Below are positions 25,596 through 33,258 of a stretch of DNA of 64,000 nucleotides, piece by piece. The notes under the pieces are model-generated. The model worked only from the letters and a program-made list of their open reading frames with translations. It ran no database searches and was not told the origin of the DNA. Position numbers and translations under genes: made by a program. The stretch is taken from the NCBI GenBank assembly GCA_900545275.1, contig UQYG01000001.1, positions 186,001 through 250,000 on the forward strand. The letters are read 5' to 3'. How positions within the stretch are numbered: position 1 is the stretch's first letter; every line of letters begins with the position of its first letter. This DNA is from an uncultured Sutterella sp. (GTDB taxonomy: Bacteria > Pseudomonadota > Gammaproteobacteria > Burkholderiales > Burkholderiaceae_F).

Positions 25596-25622
25596 AAAAG
25601 GCGCGGCAATGCCGCGCCTTTT
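25596..25622. terminator. Bidirectional terminator between GT25 gene and the TauE gene
   Basis: AAAAGGCGCGGC (25596-25607) pairs perfectly with GCCGCGCCTTTT (25611-25622) across a 3-base loop, between convergent stop codons. A/T-runs on both sides make it work in both directions. Confidence 0.9.
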
Positions 25623-25645
25623 CTTCCTAATAAATTCACTCCCGA

Positions 25646-26461
25646 TCAGGCCGCCATGATCGCCCGATAGAGCATGTAGGAGGCGAGCACGTAGAGAAGC
25701 GAGGCGAAGATGCGCTTCAAGGGCTTCGTGTCGATGGAGTGCGCCACCTTCGCGCCGATCGGAGCGGTGAAGATGCTCATGACGGCGACGGAAAAGAGGG
25801 CGGGGAGGTGAATGTAGCCGAGCGTGTACGGGAATCCGGGGAGCGTGGGTTCGGCCCAGCCGCTCACGATGTAGCCGATCGTGCCCGCAAAGGCGATCGG
25901 AAAGCCGAGCGCGGAAGAGGTGCCGATGGCCTTGTGCATCGGAACGTTGCAGTAGGTGAGAAAGGGCACCGAAATGAAACCGCCGCCAGCACCGACCAAG
26001 GCTGAAATGGTACCGATCGCGGTGCCTGCGCCGACCATGCCGGCCGTGCCGGGAAGACCGCGCGAAGCGGCCACCTTCTTTGCAAAAAACATCTTCGTTG
26101 CGGAATAGCCGACGAACCCCGCAAAGATGAGCGCCACCCAGAAGGTCGAGAGATAGCCCGTGATTTGTGCGCCGAGAATGCCGCCCAGGAGAATGCCGGG
26201 GGCGATGGCGGCGACCACCTTCCAGAGGACTGCGCCGCGGGAAGCATGAGCCTGGACGGAGGAGAGCGACGTGAAGAGGATCGTCCCCATGGAGGTCGCG
26301 ATCGCCACATGCACGATGTGTTCGGTCGGAATGTCCGCGTAGGAGAGAAGAAGCGTCAAGAAGGGCGTCAGAACCATGCCGCCGCCGATGCCGAGAAGAC
26401 CGGCGAGAAAACCCGTGCAACAGCCGAGTGCGGCCAGGGAGAAAACAATCCAGAGCTCCAT
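25646..26461 (-). CDS. TSUP-family (TauE/SafE) membrane exporter
   Basis: The 271-residue protein is almost wholly hydrophobic, with about eight membrane helices in two repeats. The first repeat has GFLAGLLGIGGGMVLTPFL and the second STISALVGAGGGFISVPFLTYCNVPMHKAIGTSSALG (quoted here in part by position, residues about 155-190), the paired glycine motifs of TauE/SafE. Members export sulfite, sulfoacetate or other organosulfur anions; the substrate here is unknown. It lies 29 bases downstream of the EVE-domain gene and probably shares its transcript. It is convergent with the GT25 gene. Confidence 0.88.
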   Translation of the reverse strand: MELWIVFSLAALGCCTGFLAGLLGIGGGMVLTPFLTLLLSYADIPTEHIVHVAIATSMGTILFTSLSSVQAHASRGAVLWKVVAAIAPGILLGGILGAQITGYLSTFWVALIFAGFVGYSATKMFFAKKVAASRGLPGTAGMVGAGTAIGTISALVGAGGGFISVPFLTYCNVPMHKAIGTSSALGFPIAFAGTIGYIVSGWAEPTLPGFPYTLGYIHLPALFSVAVMSIFTAPIGAKVAHSIDTKPLKRIFASLLYVLASYMLYRAIMAA

Positions 26462-26490
26462 GATGTGCGGACTCCCAAGGGATGAATCAA

Positions 26491-26994
26491 TCAGTGAAAG
26501 AGGGTTTTGAGAATATGCGCGAAGTCGTCCCGCTCAACCGGCGTGATGGAGAGGCGGTTGCCCCGCTGCAGAATGCGAAGATTGGCGAGTGCCGGGTCGT
26601 TGCGAAGCGCCTTGATCGGGATGACGGGGCATTTGGCGAGGGCTTTCACGTCGATCGTGAGCCACCGGGGATTCTCCTTGGAGCTCTTCGGATCGAAGTA
26701 GTCGCTTTGGGGATCGAACTGCAGTTCGTCGGGATACGGAGCGGAAGCAATTTCCGCCACGCCCACGATGCCGGGTTCGGCGCAACTCGAGTGATAAAAG
26801 AGCACGGCGTCGCCCACTTCCATGTCGTCTCGGATGAAGTTTCTCGCCTGATAGTTGCGGATGCCGAACCACGAAACCGTTTGGTTCGGAGCCGAGAGCG
26901 CGTCGTCGATGGAGCATTCTCCGGGTTCGGACTTCATCAGCCAAAAACGGCGTGCGTTCAGAAGACGCTCAAAAAGGTTGGGCGAGAGAGACAT
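26491..26994 (-). CDS. EVE domain protein (PUA-like)
   Basis: The 167-residue protein has the EVE/thymocyte-nuclear-protein motifs RFWLMKSEPGECSIDD, SWFGIRNYQARNFIRDDMEVGDAVLFYHSS and PGIVGVAEI, with the ending RNDPALANLRILQRGNRLSITPV. EVE domains bind modified bases in RNA or DNA. The ATG lies only about 10 bases after the 6S RNA terminator, with GAGG as ribosome site, so expression must come from read-through of the 6S transcript or a promoter inside it. In enterobacteria the gene in this position is the folate-salvage gene fau/ygfA; here EVE-tauE replaces it. Confidence 0.92.
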   Translation of the reverse strand: MSLSPNLFERLLNARRFWLMKSEPGECSIDDALSAPNQTVSWFGIRNYQARNFIRDDMEVGDAVLFYHSSCAEPGIVGVAEIASAPYPDELQFDPQSDYFDPKSSKENPRWLTIDVKALAKCPVIPIKALRNDPALANLRILQRGNRLSITPVERDDFAHILKTLFH

Positions 26995-27004
26995 GAGTGC
27001 GCCT

Positions 27005-27036
27005 CAAAAGAAAAAAGGGCAACCGTGGTTGCCCTT
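27005..27036 (-). terminator. Terminator of 6S RNA
   Basis: On the minus strand AAGGGCAACC-AC-GGTTGCCCTT is followed by TTTTCTTTT. This is a textbook intrinsic terminator placed just after the 6S closing stem. Confidence 0.9.
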
Positions 27037-27043
27037 CGAGAAA

Positions 27044-27225
27044 AGTGCTCCTGCAGTGGAATCGGGCTACGTATCCTGAACCGGGAGTTCAGGGCGGTCG
27101 GCTCCGGGACGGACTGGGCGGTACAACGCGTGTTCCGCACTCCATCGGTCCTCGAGTACACCAACCTATTTGTCAAAGCATTGGTTCTAGGTACCTTGGA
27201 GCCCGAACGCTCTCACCGCAGGATT
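27044..27225 (-). ncRNA. ssrS: 6S RNA
   Basis: 6S RNA mimics an open promoter and sequesters the sigma-70 polymerase in stationary phase. The transcript of about 180 bases lies just downstream of zapA, the conserved location. Its ends pair: CCTGCGGTG at the 5' side (27222 down to 27214) with CACTGCAGG at the 3' side (27058 down to 27050), with one G-U pair. The central region contains GGTTGGTG and GGACCGATGG on one strand and CAGTCCGTCCCGG on the other, resembling the conserved bubble-flanking helices of 6S. A TACAAT -10 lies about 7 bases before the predicted start, and a strong terminator follows. The exact ends are estimated. Confidence 0.85.
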
Positions 27226-27231
27226 GAGGTC

Positions 27232-27260
27232 ATTGTAGCGGAAAGATTCGAGAAAATCAG
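27232..27260 (-). promoter_or_regulatory. Promoter of 6S RNA
   Basis: The minus-strand -10 is TACAAT (27237-27232). The best -35 at 17 bases is CTGATT (27260-27255), which is poor and falls at the zapA stop codon. Start of transcription is expected near 27225. Confidence 0.45.
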
Positions 27261-27778
27261 AAGAATCCCGAAGCACGGGCGGGTGCGGCGTAGATCGCTT
27301 CCTCACAGAGTCGGCAAAGGTCGTCGATCTCCTTCTCCCATAGAGCCGTGTCGACGGCTGCGTCGGCAACGGCGGCCGCCCGGGAAACCGCGGGTTCTTC
27401 CAACGGCTGATCTTCCGGCAACGTTCCCTGAGGCGCAACGGACGGCGTCGGCTCATCCGAAAGCACGGGCTCGGAGACTTCTTCAGGAAGCTCGAGCGGC
27501 AGTTCGGGGTCCGGCTCCGGAGCCTTGGGTTGTGAAACCTTTTCTTCGAGCTCCGCGACGCGGGCTTCCAGCGAGGTCTGTGTCTTGGAGTCGTCGTACG
27601 CGATTTCGAGCGCGGCGAGAACGGCGATCTGATCGAGCGCCACGACGCGGCCGCCGCTGCGGATCGCTTCCATGTGCTGATCCACGCGCTGAGCGCACTG
27701 CTCGAGCACGGGTTCTTCGCCCGGCGTGACGGCAAGGCGATAGTTGCGGCTGAAAATGCGCAAATTGAGTTCGGGCAT
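27257..27778 (-). CDS. zapA: Cell division protein ZapA with C-terminal extension
   Basis: ZapA cross-links FtsZ filaments at midcell. The first 90 residues fit the family: LNLRIFSRNYRLAVTPGEEPVLEQCAQRVDQHMEAIR, then VVALDQIAVLAALEIAYD and the coiled-coil LEARVAELEEKV. Typical ZapA ends near 100-110 residues. Here the protein runs to 173 residues with an acidic, proline-rich segment (about 90-135) and a short terminal helix containing two cysteines (DDLCRLCEEAIY). It follows a ZapB-like gene and precedes 6S RNA, as in other betaproteobacteria. The role of the extension is unknown. Confidence 0.88.
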   Translation of the reverse strand: MPELNLRIFSRNYRLAVTPGEEPVLEQCAQRVDQHMEAIRSGGRVVALDQIAVLAALEIAYDDSKTQTSLEARVAELEEKVSQPKAPEPDPELPLELPEEVSEPVLSDEPTPSVAPQGTLPEDQPLEEPAVSRAAAVADAAVDTALWEKEIDDLCRLCEEAIYAAPARASGFF

Positions 27779-27787
27779 CGTCTCTCC

Positions 27788-27994
27788 TTACGATTCGAAT
27801 TCGGCGGGATTCGTCAGACGATTGAGCTGCTGGATCTGGGCGTTGAGTTTCTTGAGTCGCTGCTGCGCCTGATCCAGTTCGGCTTGAGCGGAAGCCAATC
27901 GACTGCGAAGACGAAGGTTTTCCTGACGTTCTTCCCTCAATACGAGCGTAAGCTGCTCGATGAGGCGGCGAAGCCGCGCGAGCTTTTCCTTCAT
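27788..27994 (-). CDS. ZapB-like coiled-coil protein (TIGR02449 type)
   Basis: This 68-residue protein is an uninterrupted coiled coil (LIEQLTLVLREERQENLRLR, then heptads rich in Leu, Gln and Arg) and ends NRLTNPAEFES. Small coiled-coil genes of this type immediately precede zapA in proteobacteria and are annotated as ZapB-like or TIGR02449 proteins, probably linking ZapA to other division factors. Its ATG overlaps the bamE stop (ATGA), and zapA starts 9 bases after its stop. Confidence 0.8.
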   Translation of the reverse strand: MKEKLARLRRLIEQLTLVLREERQENLRLRSRLASAQAELDQAQQRLKKLNAQIQQLNRLTNPAEFES

Positions 27995-28467
27995 TCAGAG
28001 GTCTCCTTCTTCGCTTCTTCCTTGGGAAGATCTTCCTTCGGAGCGAAGTTGCGAATGTTGCCGAGAATCAGTTGGTCGGCCTGTTCTTCATCGGGCATGG
28101 CGTCCGACGTCCAGCTCTTGACGCGGTCTTCATCGTTGAAGTAGACGGTGAGGCGGCGAAGCTGCTCTTCCCCGTTCCCGCGGCGCAGATAGTAGACGTA
28201 GTCCCACTGATAGCGGTGGAACTGATCGCGGATGAGCGGCACGCCGAGGAGGAACTGCACCTGCGCGGCGGTCATGCCTTCTTCGAGCTGGTTGACCATT
28301 TCGCTGGTGACGAGGTTCCCCTGGTGCACGTCCGCACGATAGGGCTGCAGGAAGTAGGGAATGTAGTCGGTCGGATTTTCCCAGGCGTCCGCCATGCTCG
28401 AACACCCCGTGAGATTCGTGGTCAGGATAAGCAGGGCGGCGGGTGCGAGGAAACGTTGGAACTGCAT
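27991..28467 (-). CDS. bamE: Outer-membrane protein assembly factor BamE
   Basis: BamE (SmpA/OmlA) is a lipoprotein of the beta-barrel assembly machine. The signal peptide ends in the lipobox NLTGC at about residue 22. The mature part has DYIPYFLQPYRADVHQGNLVT, MVNQLEEGMTAAQVQFLLGVPLI and WDYVYYLRRGNGEEQLRRLTVYF, the family fold. The C-terminal 30 residues are highly charged and variable. At 158 residues it is somewhat longer than E. coli BamE, as is usual in betaproteobacteria. It is divergent from fur, the conserved arrangement, and begins a bamE-zapB-zapA operon. Confidence 0.95.
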   Translation of the reverse strand: MQFQRFLAPAALLILTTNLTGCSSMADAWENPTDYIPYFLQPYRADVHQGNLVTSEMVNQLEEGMTAAQVQFLLGVPLIRDQFHRYQWDYVYYLRRGNGEEQLRRLTVYFNDEDRVKSWTSDAMPDEEQADQLILGNIRNFAPKEDLPKEEAKKETSE

Positions 28468-28517
28468 GGTGAAAGGGTGTTATTTTGAAAAGGTTCAATG
28501 CAAATTGGCATAAGCCC

Positions 28518-28539
28518 CCTTATGATACGCATCATAAGG
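28518..28539. promoter_or_regulatory. Palindromic operator candidate in the bamE-fur intergenic region
   Basis: CCTTATGAT-ACGC-ATCATAAGG is a perfect 9-bp inverted repeat around a 4-base centre, ending 20 bases before the fur GTG and containing a TATGAT -10-like hexamer. It is a plausible site for autoregulation by Fur or another dimeric repressor. The match to the classical Fur box is only partial, so the binding protein is not certain. Confidence 0.55.
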
Positions 28540-28558
28540 TCCAAAGAGGGAGCAAAAG

Positions 28559-29032
28559 GTGAACGAAACGTCTCGAAACCAATCCGCGGAACTCAAAACG
28601 CTCGGTCTGAAGGCGACGGGGCCCCGCATGAAGATTCTGGAGCTCTTTCAGCGAATCTCCGAACAGGGGGAAGGCGTGGTTCGGCATCTCTCCGCCGAAG
28701 ACGTCTACCGCATGTTGGTGGAGGAAAAGAGCGACATCGGATTGGCGACGGTATACCGCGTTCTGACGCAGTTTGAGACGGCGGGCATTCTGGTGCGCCA
28801 CCATTTCGATTCGGGGCGCGCGACGTATGAACTTGCCGAAGGTCAGCACCACGACCACATCGTGTGTCTGCGTTGCGGGCGGGTCGAGGAGTTTGTCGAC
28901 GTCGATATCGAACGCATGCAGAAAAACGTGGCGAAAAAGTACGGCTATGAACTGTGCGACCACTCCCTGATTCTCTACGGCATCTGCGAAGCGTGCCGCA
29001 AGGAAGAAGAGCAGAAGAATGAAAAACAGTGA
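28559..29032 (+). CDS. fur: Ferric uptake regulator Fur
   Basis: Fur represses iron-uptake genes when bound to Fe2+. The 157-residue protein has the winged-helix region LKTLGLKATGPRMKILELFQ and SAEDVYRMLVEEKSDIGLATVYRVLTQFETAGIL, the metal-binding HHDHIVCLRCGRVEEF and a second cysteine pair CEAC near the end. The start is GTG at 28559 with GAGGGAG upstream. It diverges from bamE and overlaps the following YrbL-like gene by 14 bases. The palindrome upstream suggests autoregulation. The conserved position next to bamE argues for Fur rather than Zur or PerR. Confidence 0.95.
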   Translation: MNETSRNQSAELKTLGLKATGPRMKILELFQRISEQGEGVVRHLSAEDVYRMLVEEKSDIGLATVYRVLTQFETAGILVRHHFDSGRATYELAEGQHHDHIVCLRCGRVEEFVDVDIERMQKNVAKKYGYELCDHSLILYGICEACRKEEEQKNEKQ

Positions 29033-29690
29033 AATTCTCGCGGAATTTCCCAAAATTCATCCGGTCTATCGGGGCGACCTGGACGGTCGCTCCGTTCATT
29101 TTGAGGACGCCGACGTCGACGACTGGCAGCTGATCGGCAAAGGGGGCGAGCGTCTTACGTGCTTTTCGCCTCTCTTTCCCGAGGGTTGCGTAAAACTCAG
29201 TGCGCGGTTTTGCTGTCCGCAGACCGTGCGCGAGGTCGACTACCTCAATTACCTCCGAAAAAAGGGCGTGACGGCAAGTTTCATGCCGAAGTTCCTCGGT
29301 TCTCTCTCGTCTCCTTCCTACGTGGGGCTTGCGGTGGAGGCCTTTCTCCCGACCGAGGATCGGAAGATTTGGCTCCTCGGCGACTATCTCCGGGAAATTA
29401 AAGGGGCGGACGAATCGGTGTGGAAGCGCCTCGAAGACGCCCTGCGCGCGACGAAGCGCGAAATGCATGAAAAGGGCGTCGTGGTGAGCGACATCGGGAC
29501 CTCCAACATGTTCATCATCGAGGAAGCGGGGAGACTGCGGCCCGTGATTTTCGACGGCTATTACATTCCCGAGCACATTCCGACCGCGAAGTACATCCCG
29601 TGGTTTCGCAACCTCAAGATCAATCGGCAGTGGGCGAAATTCGCCCGACGCTATCAACGAGCGACGGGGCGAACCATCAGTTTCGAATGA
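29019..29690 (+). CDS. YrbL-like (PhoP regulatory network) kinase-fold protein
   Basis: The 223-residue protein resembles the YrbL-PhoP_reg family, a protein-kinase-like fold of unknown substrate. Visible features are LIGKGGERLTCFSP near the N-terminus (a glycine-rich nucleotide loop), VKLSARF with the candidate ATP-binding lysine, REVDYLNYLRKKG, and GVVVSDIGTSNMFI, equivalent to the catalytic loop with Asp and Asn. VIFDGY supplies the metal-binding Asp. It overlaps the end of fur, so it is translated from the fur message, and its 3' end overlaps by 14 bases the convergent ABC permease gene. A link to iron or envelope stress is inferred from position only. Confidence 0.8.
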   Translation: MKNSEILAEFPKIHPVYRGDLDGRSVHFEDADVDDWQLIGKGGERLTCFSPLFPEGCVKLSARFCCPQTVREVDYLNYLRKKGVTASFMPKFLGSLSSPSYVGLAVEAFLPTEDRKIWLLGDYLREIKGADESVWKRLEDALRATKREMHEKGVVVSDIGTSNMFIIEEAGRLRPVIFDGYYIPEHIPTAKYIPWFRNLKINRQWAKFARRYQRATGRTISFE

Positions 29691-31242
29691 GGAGCCCCCG
29701 GAAGGCGACGTTCAGCGCAAAGATGATCGTCGCCATGGCGGCGCCGCTCGCGAGATACCCCGCATCGAGACTCTGAAGGGCCGCGACGGCGCCCGTGATG
29801 GTTTCGGGACTGTAGAGAAACACCAGGGCCGAAATCGTGGTGAGCGCGTTCGAGAAGAAATACGCGAACGTTTCCCTGAGCGGTCGTCCGCAAAGCGGCG
29901 TGAGGACTCTCATCGTCGTGTAGGCGTAACCGCGCCCCAAAAGAAGTCCCGCCGCTTCATAGGTGGCGGGGAGCGTCCTGAGGCTCGTGCTGAGCGTCAG
30001 GTATCCCACCGTAAAGAGGTGCACGAGCGTGTTGAAGAGAACGAGCAGGCGGTTCCCCCATACGCCCGAGAAAATCTCCCAACCGCTGAGACTCATGGCA
30101 AATCCCAAGCCCAGAATCGTGCCCGGAACGGCCATGGGAAGGAGTGCCGCCGCATGAAAGAGGACGCCCACGGGCCGCACAGACGGACCGTGGCGCGTCA
30201 TGAGAACGCTCGTCACCCAGGCTAGAAAGACGCCCGAGACGGCCGTCGAGAAGGCGAGTCCGAGACTGTTGAGAACCGGCGCGAAGCCGTAGGAGAGCGA
30301 AGTAAGCGAATAGGCCTCGAGCGTCCAGGCGCGATCATAAGGCCAGGCCTTGACGAAGGACGCCAGCACGACGGCGCCGATCGAAGCGAGCATGCCCGCC
30401 ACGATGAACCAGGATAGCCCTCCGAAAAAGACGTCTCGCCCCCGGTTTGGTTCGATCCTCAAGGCTTGCGGGGTTGCCCGTTCCTCTTTGCGGCGCGAGA
30501 GAAGGGTATAGGCTCCGAAGGCGAGAAGAGACGGCACCATGAGCCAGAAGCTCAGGAGGGCCGCGCGCTGAAAGTCGGCGAGACCGATCGCGTACTTGTA
30601 GATTTCGGTCGCGAGCATCGGTACGTTGCCGCCCAAGAGTTTTGGCACGCCGAAGTCCGTGACGGTGAGAACGAAGGCAATCAGAAGGGCGTTGACGAGG
30701 GCATCCCGAAGATGCGGCAGGAGAACGGTTCGAAAACGTCGGGCGGCCCCGCTTCCCAAAAGAAGCGCGGCGTCAAGCAGGCGTTGGTCGAGCGTCCGGA
30801 AAGCGAGAGAGAGCTGAAGAGTCGTATGCGGAAGCGTAAAGAGAACGCCTCCGGCCAACAGTCCCGGTACGCCGTAGAGCGACGTCGGAAAGAGCAGTCC
30901 GTAGTTGCCGAAGAGATAGACGAGTCCCATGGCCGGCATGAAGGAGGGCGCCAGAAGCGGGACCATGAAAAGCAAGCCCAGCGCCTTGCGGCCCGGCGCC
31001 TTCGTCATCGTCATGGTGTAGGCGAGAATGCCGCCCAAAATCGTGCTCAAAAGCGCCGTGAGACCGCCCACCCAGAGGGTGTTGCCGACCGCGCGAAGCA
31101 TCGGACGGGAAATAAGCATGCCGAGAACGTCGCCTGCCGGCGTTGTTCCGGAAAACGCCTCTCCCACGAGAGCGCCCAAGGGAAAAAGAATCCCGACGGC
31201 AAGCGGAATCGTGAGAAGCAGAAGGAGGCCGCGCATCACCAT
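29677..31242 (-). CDS. ABC transporter permease, fused double-domain (iron/2-aminoethylphosphonate type)
   Basis: About 521 residues with some twelve membrane helices; it is a tandem of two BinPDT permease domains as in FbpB, ThiP and PhnU-type permeases. Two EAA-like loops are visible, LRTLPATYEAAGLLLGRGYA in the second half and FRTLDQRLLDAALLLGSG in the first, which contact the ATPase. The ATPase gene's stop overlaps the start region; ATG at 31242 has AAGGTGG upstream and is preferred, with ATG 31236 as an alternative. It is third in the order binding protein-ATPase-permease. No terminator separates it from the convergent YrbL gene. Substrate is discussed under the binding protein. Confidence 0.85.
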   Translation of the reverse strand: MVMRGLLLLLTIPLAVGILFPLGALVGEAFSGTTPAGDVLGMLISRPMLRAVGNTLWVGGLTALLSTILGGILAYTMTMTKAPGRKALGLLFMVPLLAPSFMPAMGLVYLFGNYGLLFPTSLYGVPGLLAGGVLFTLPHTTLQLSLAFRTLDQRLLDAALLLGSGAARRFRTVLLPHLRDALVNALLIAFVLTVTDFGVPKLLGGNVPMLATEIYKYAIGLADFQRAALLSFWLMVPSLLAFGAYTLLSRRKEERATPQALRIEPNRGRDVFFGGLSWFIVAGMLASIGAVVLASFVKAWPYDRAWTLEAYSLTSLSYGFAPVLNSLGLAFSTAVSGVFLAWVTSVLMTRHGPSVRPVGVLFHAAALLPMAVPGTILGLGFAMSLSGWEIFSGVWGNRLLVLFNTLVHLFTVGYLTLSTSLRTLPATYEAAGLLLGRGYAYTTMRVLTPLCGRPLRETFAYFFSNALTTISALVFLYSPETITGAVAALQSLDAGYLASGAAMATIIFALNVAFRGLLIRN

Positions 31243-32246
31243 CGGCACCACCTTGCTTCCGGAAGACGCACGACGAGGAGCGCTCCCTCACGAAGCCACG
31301 GATGCTCCACCCGCACGACGTCCGCCGTGACGGTGGTCTTGAAGTCGTTTAAAAGCACGTGGGCGCGAAGCATGTCGCCTCGGAATTCGAGTCGCTGCAC
31401 TTTGCCGACGAAACTCTCGGGGGCGGAAATCGTCTGTTCCGTAGGTTCGGAGAGCTTCACGTCCGCGTAGCGGATGCCGACGGTACTGTTTGAGGTCGGG
31501 AGCGTAAGCAGATTCATGTCGCCCACGAACGTGGCGGAGAAGGCGCTCTTCGGATGTTCGTAGAGTTCGTCGGGCGTGCCGAAGTCTTCGAGTTTGCCGT
31601 CGTGCAGCACCGCTACGTAGTCGGAGAGCGTCAAGGCCTCCGTGCGGTCGTGCGTGACCATTAGGGTGGTGACGCCGCTTTTCCTCTGAATTTCCCGCAG
31701 TTCTTCGCCGATCGCCGTGCGGCTCCAGGCGTCGAGCGCCGAGAGCGGCTCGTCGAGGAGCAGAATGCTCGGATTCGGCGCCAAGGCGCGGGCGATGGCG
31801 ACGCGCTGCTGCTGACCGCCCGAGAGTTCGTGCGGGCGGCGCTCGGCAAAGGATTCGAGTCCCACGAGCGCGAGCATTTCTCGCATGCGCTCCCGTCGGG
31901 CCTCGGTCGGCCAAAGGGGCGCCCCTGACGCATCCTTCCCATGGAGACCGTAGAGAACGTTTTCCGCTACCGTGAGATTCGGAAAGAGGGCGTACTGCTG
32001 AAACACCATCCCGATCTTGCGGTGAACGGGCGGAACATCGGTGATTTCCGTGTCGTCGACGAAAATTCGTCCGCCGCTCGGACGCTCGAGCCCTGTGATG
32101 AGGCGAAGCAGCGTGGATTTTCCACAGCCGGAAGGCCCGAGAAGACTCGTGAAGCGCCCGCCAGGAAAGGAAAGCGTGAGCGGGGAGATCGCTACGGTCG
32201 AACCGAAGCGCTTCGTGAGGTCTCGAAGGTGAAGCGTGTGACTCAT
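31236..32246 (-). CDS. ABC transporter ATP-binding protein (iron/2-aminoethylphosphonate type)
   Basis: The 336-residue ATPase has Walker A GPSGCGKSTLLRLI, Q-loop MVFQQYALFPNLTV, signature LSGGQQQRVAIARAL, Walker B ILLLDEPLSALD and the switch histidine in MVTHDRTEAL. A C-terminal TOBE-like domain of about 90 residues follows, as in FbpC/PotA/PhnT-type importers. It lies 10 bases after the binding-protein gene and overlaps the permease gene. The family class covers ferric iron, polyamine, thiamine and 2-aminoethylphosphonate importers. Confidence 0.9.
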   Translation of the reverse strand: MSHTLHLRDLTKRFGSTVAISPLTLSFPGGRFTSLLGPSGCGKSTLLRLITGLERPSGGRIFVDDTEITDVPPVHRKIGMVFQQYALFPNLTVAENVLYGLHGKDASGAPLWPTEARRERMREMLALVGLESFAERRPHELSGGQQQRVAIARALAPNPSILLLDEPLSALDAWSRTAIGEELREIQRKSGVTTLMVTHDRTEALTLSDYVAVLHDGKLEDFGTPDELYEHPKSAFSATFVGDMNLLTLPTSNSTVGIRYADVKLSEPTEQTISAPESFVGKVQRLEFRGDMLRAHVLLNDFKTTVTADVVRVEHPWLREGALLVVRLPEARWCRW

Positions 32247-32256
32247 GATCGTGTCC

Positions 32257-33258
32257 TTATCGTTCGCCCACCACTTCCTGCCACTTTTGGAGAATTTCGT
32301 TCTTGCGCAGGGCGGCGTTTTGGAAGTTCATCGGAATCATGCGCTCGAGCGTCTTGCGACCCTCCTGCGTGGAGAAATCTTCGCGGGCGGCGATGCCGCT
32401 GAAGTCGGCCGCAATGCGGGCGACTTCTTCGCCGGCGCAGAAGTCAAGGAAGGCCTTGGCGGCTTCGGGATGCTTCGTTCCCGCGACGACGGCGCTCCCT
32501 TCGGCGTCCCAACCGATGCCCTCTTCGGGCTCAACGACGCGAAGCGGGATTTTCGGGTTGCGGTAGGGTTTCGTAAAAGCGTTGGAGCTGAGCCCGACGG
32601 CAATTTCCCCCTGCGCCGCCATGGAGACGGGGCGAGATCCCGAGAACGTGTAAAAGAGCATGTTCTCGTGAAGCGCCTTGACGAACGCCCAGGTCTTCTC
32701 TTCGCCGAAAAGTTCGAGCCAGCCCAAAAGAATCATGTAGCCCGTACTCGACGAGACGGGGTGCGGCATGGCGATTTTCCCTCGATAGACGGGATCGGTC
32801 AGATCAGTCCAATGTTTCGGAACGGGAAGATTCTGACGTTCGAGCAGTTCTTCGTTCAGACAAATGGCGCTCCCCCAGGCATTGATGCCGACCCAAAGCG
32901 ATTCCTTGGAGAGAAAACGGGGGTCGAGCGCCTTTTCGTCCTGCGGACGGTAGGGCGTTAAAACGCCGGCCGCGGCCAGGGTCTCGAGTCCGATGACGGA
33001 GATCGCGTGCACGACGTCCGCCTGCGGAGCGTTCCGCTCCGCAAGAAGACGAGCGACGATGGGAGATGCGGAATCGCGCAGAAACGTGATTTCCACGTCG
33101 GGGTGGCGGGCTTCGAAGGCTTTCTTGTAGAGCGTCAAAAGCTCGGGCTGCGAGGCCGTGTAGACCCGCAGCGTTTCGGCTCCGAGAGGTCCGGCCAGAA
33201 AGGTCGTTGCGAGCACCGCCGCCAAAGCCGCTCGGCGGAAAAAGGGGATACGGCGCAT
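32257..33258 (-). CDS. Periplasmic substrate-binding protein, class resembling 2-aminoethylphosphonate/Fe(III) binders
   Basis: 333 residues from ATG 33258, with a signal peptide (RRAALAAVLATTFLAGPLGA) and a mature part starting ETLRVYTASQ. The fold is the type II binding protein of the FbpA/PotD/PhnS group: ITFLRDSASPIVARLLAERN, PQADVVHAIS, KIAMPHPVSSSTGYMILLGWL and a C-terminal GTKHPEAAKAFLDF block. The SSSTGY loop can hold an oxyanion. I judge it closest to putative 2-aminoethylphosphonate binders, but ferric-iron binders are similar. Its ATG overlaps the stop of the cytidylyltransferase gene (TAATG), tying it into the licD operon. Confidence 0.85.
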   Translation of the reverse strand: MRRIPFFRRAALAAVLATTFLAGPLGAETLRVYTASQPELLTLYKKAFEARHPDVEITFLRDSASPIVARLLAERNAPQADVVHAISVIGLETLAAAGVLTPYRPQDEKALDPRFLSKESLWVGINAWGSAICLNEELLERQNLPVPKHWTDLTDPVYRGKIAMPHPVSSSTGYMILLGWLELFGEEKTWAFVKALHENMLFYTFSGSRPVSMAAQGEIAVGLSSNAFTKPYRNPKIPLRVVEPEEGIGWDAEGSAVVAGTKHPEAAKAFLDFCAGEEVARIAADFSGIAAREDFSTQEGRKTLERMIPMNFQNAALRKNEILQKWQEVVGER

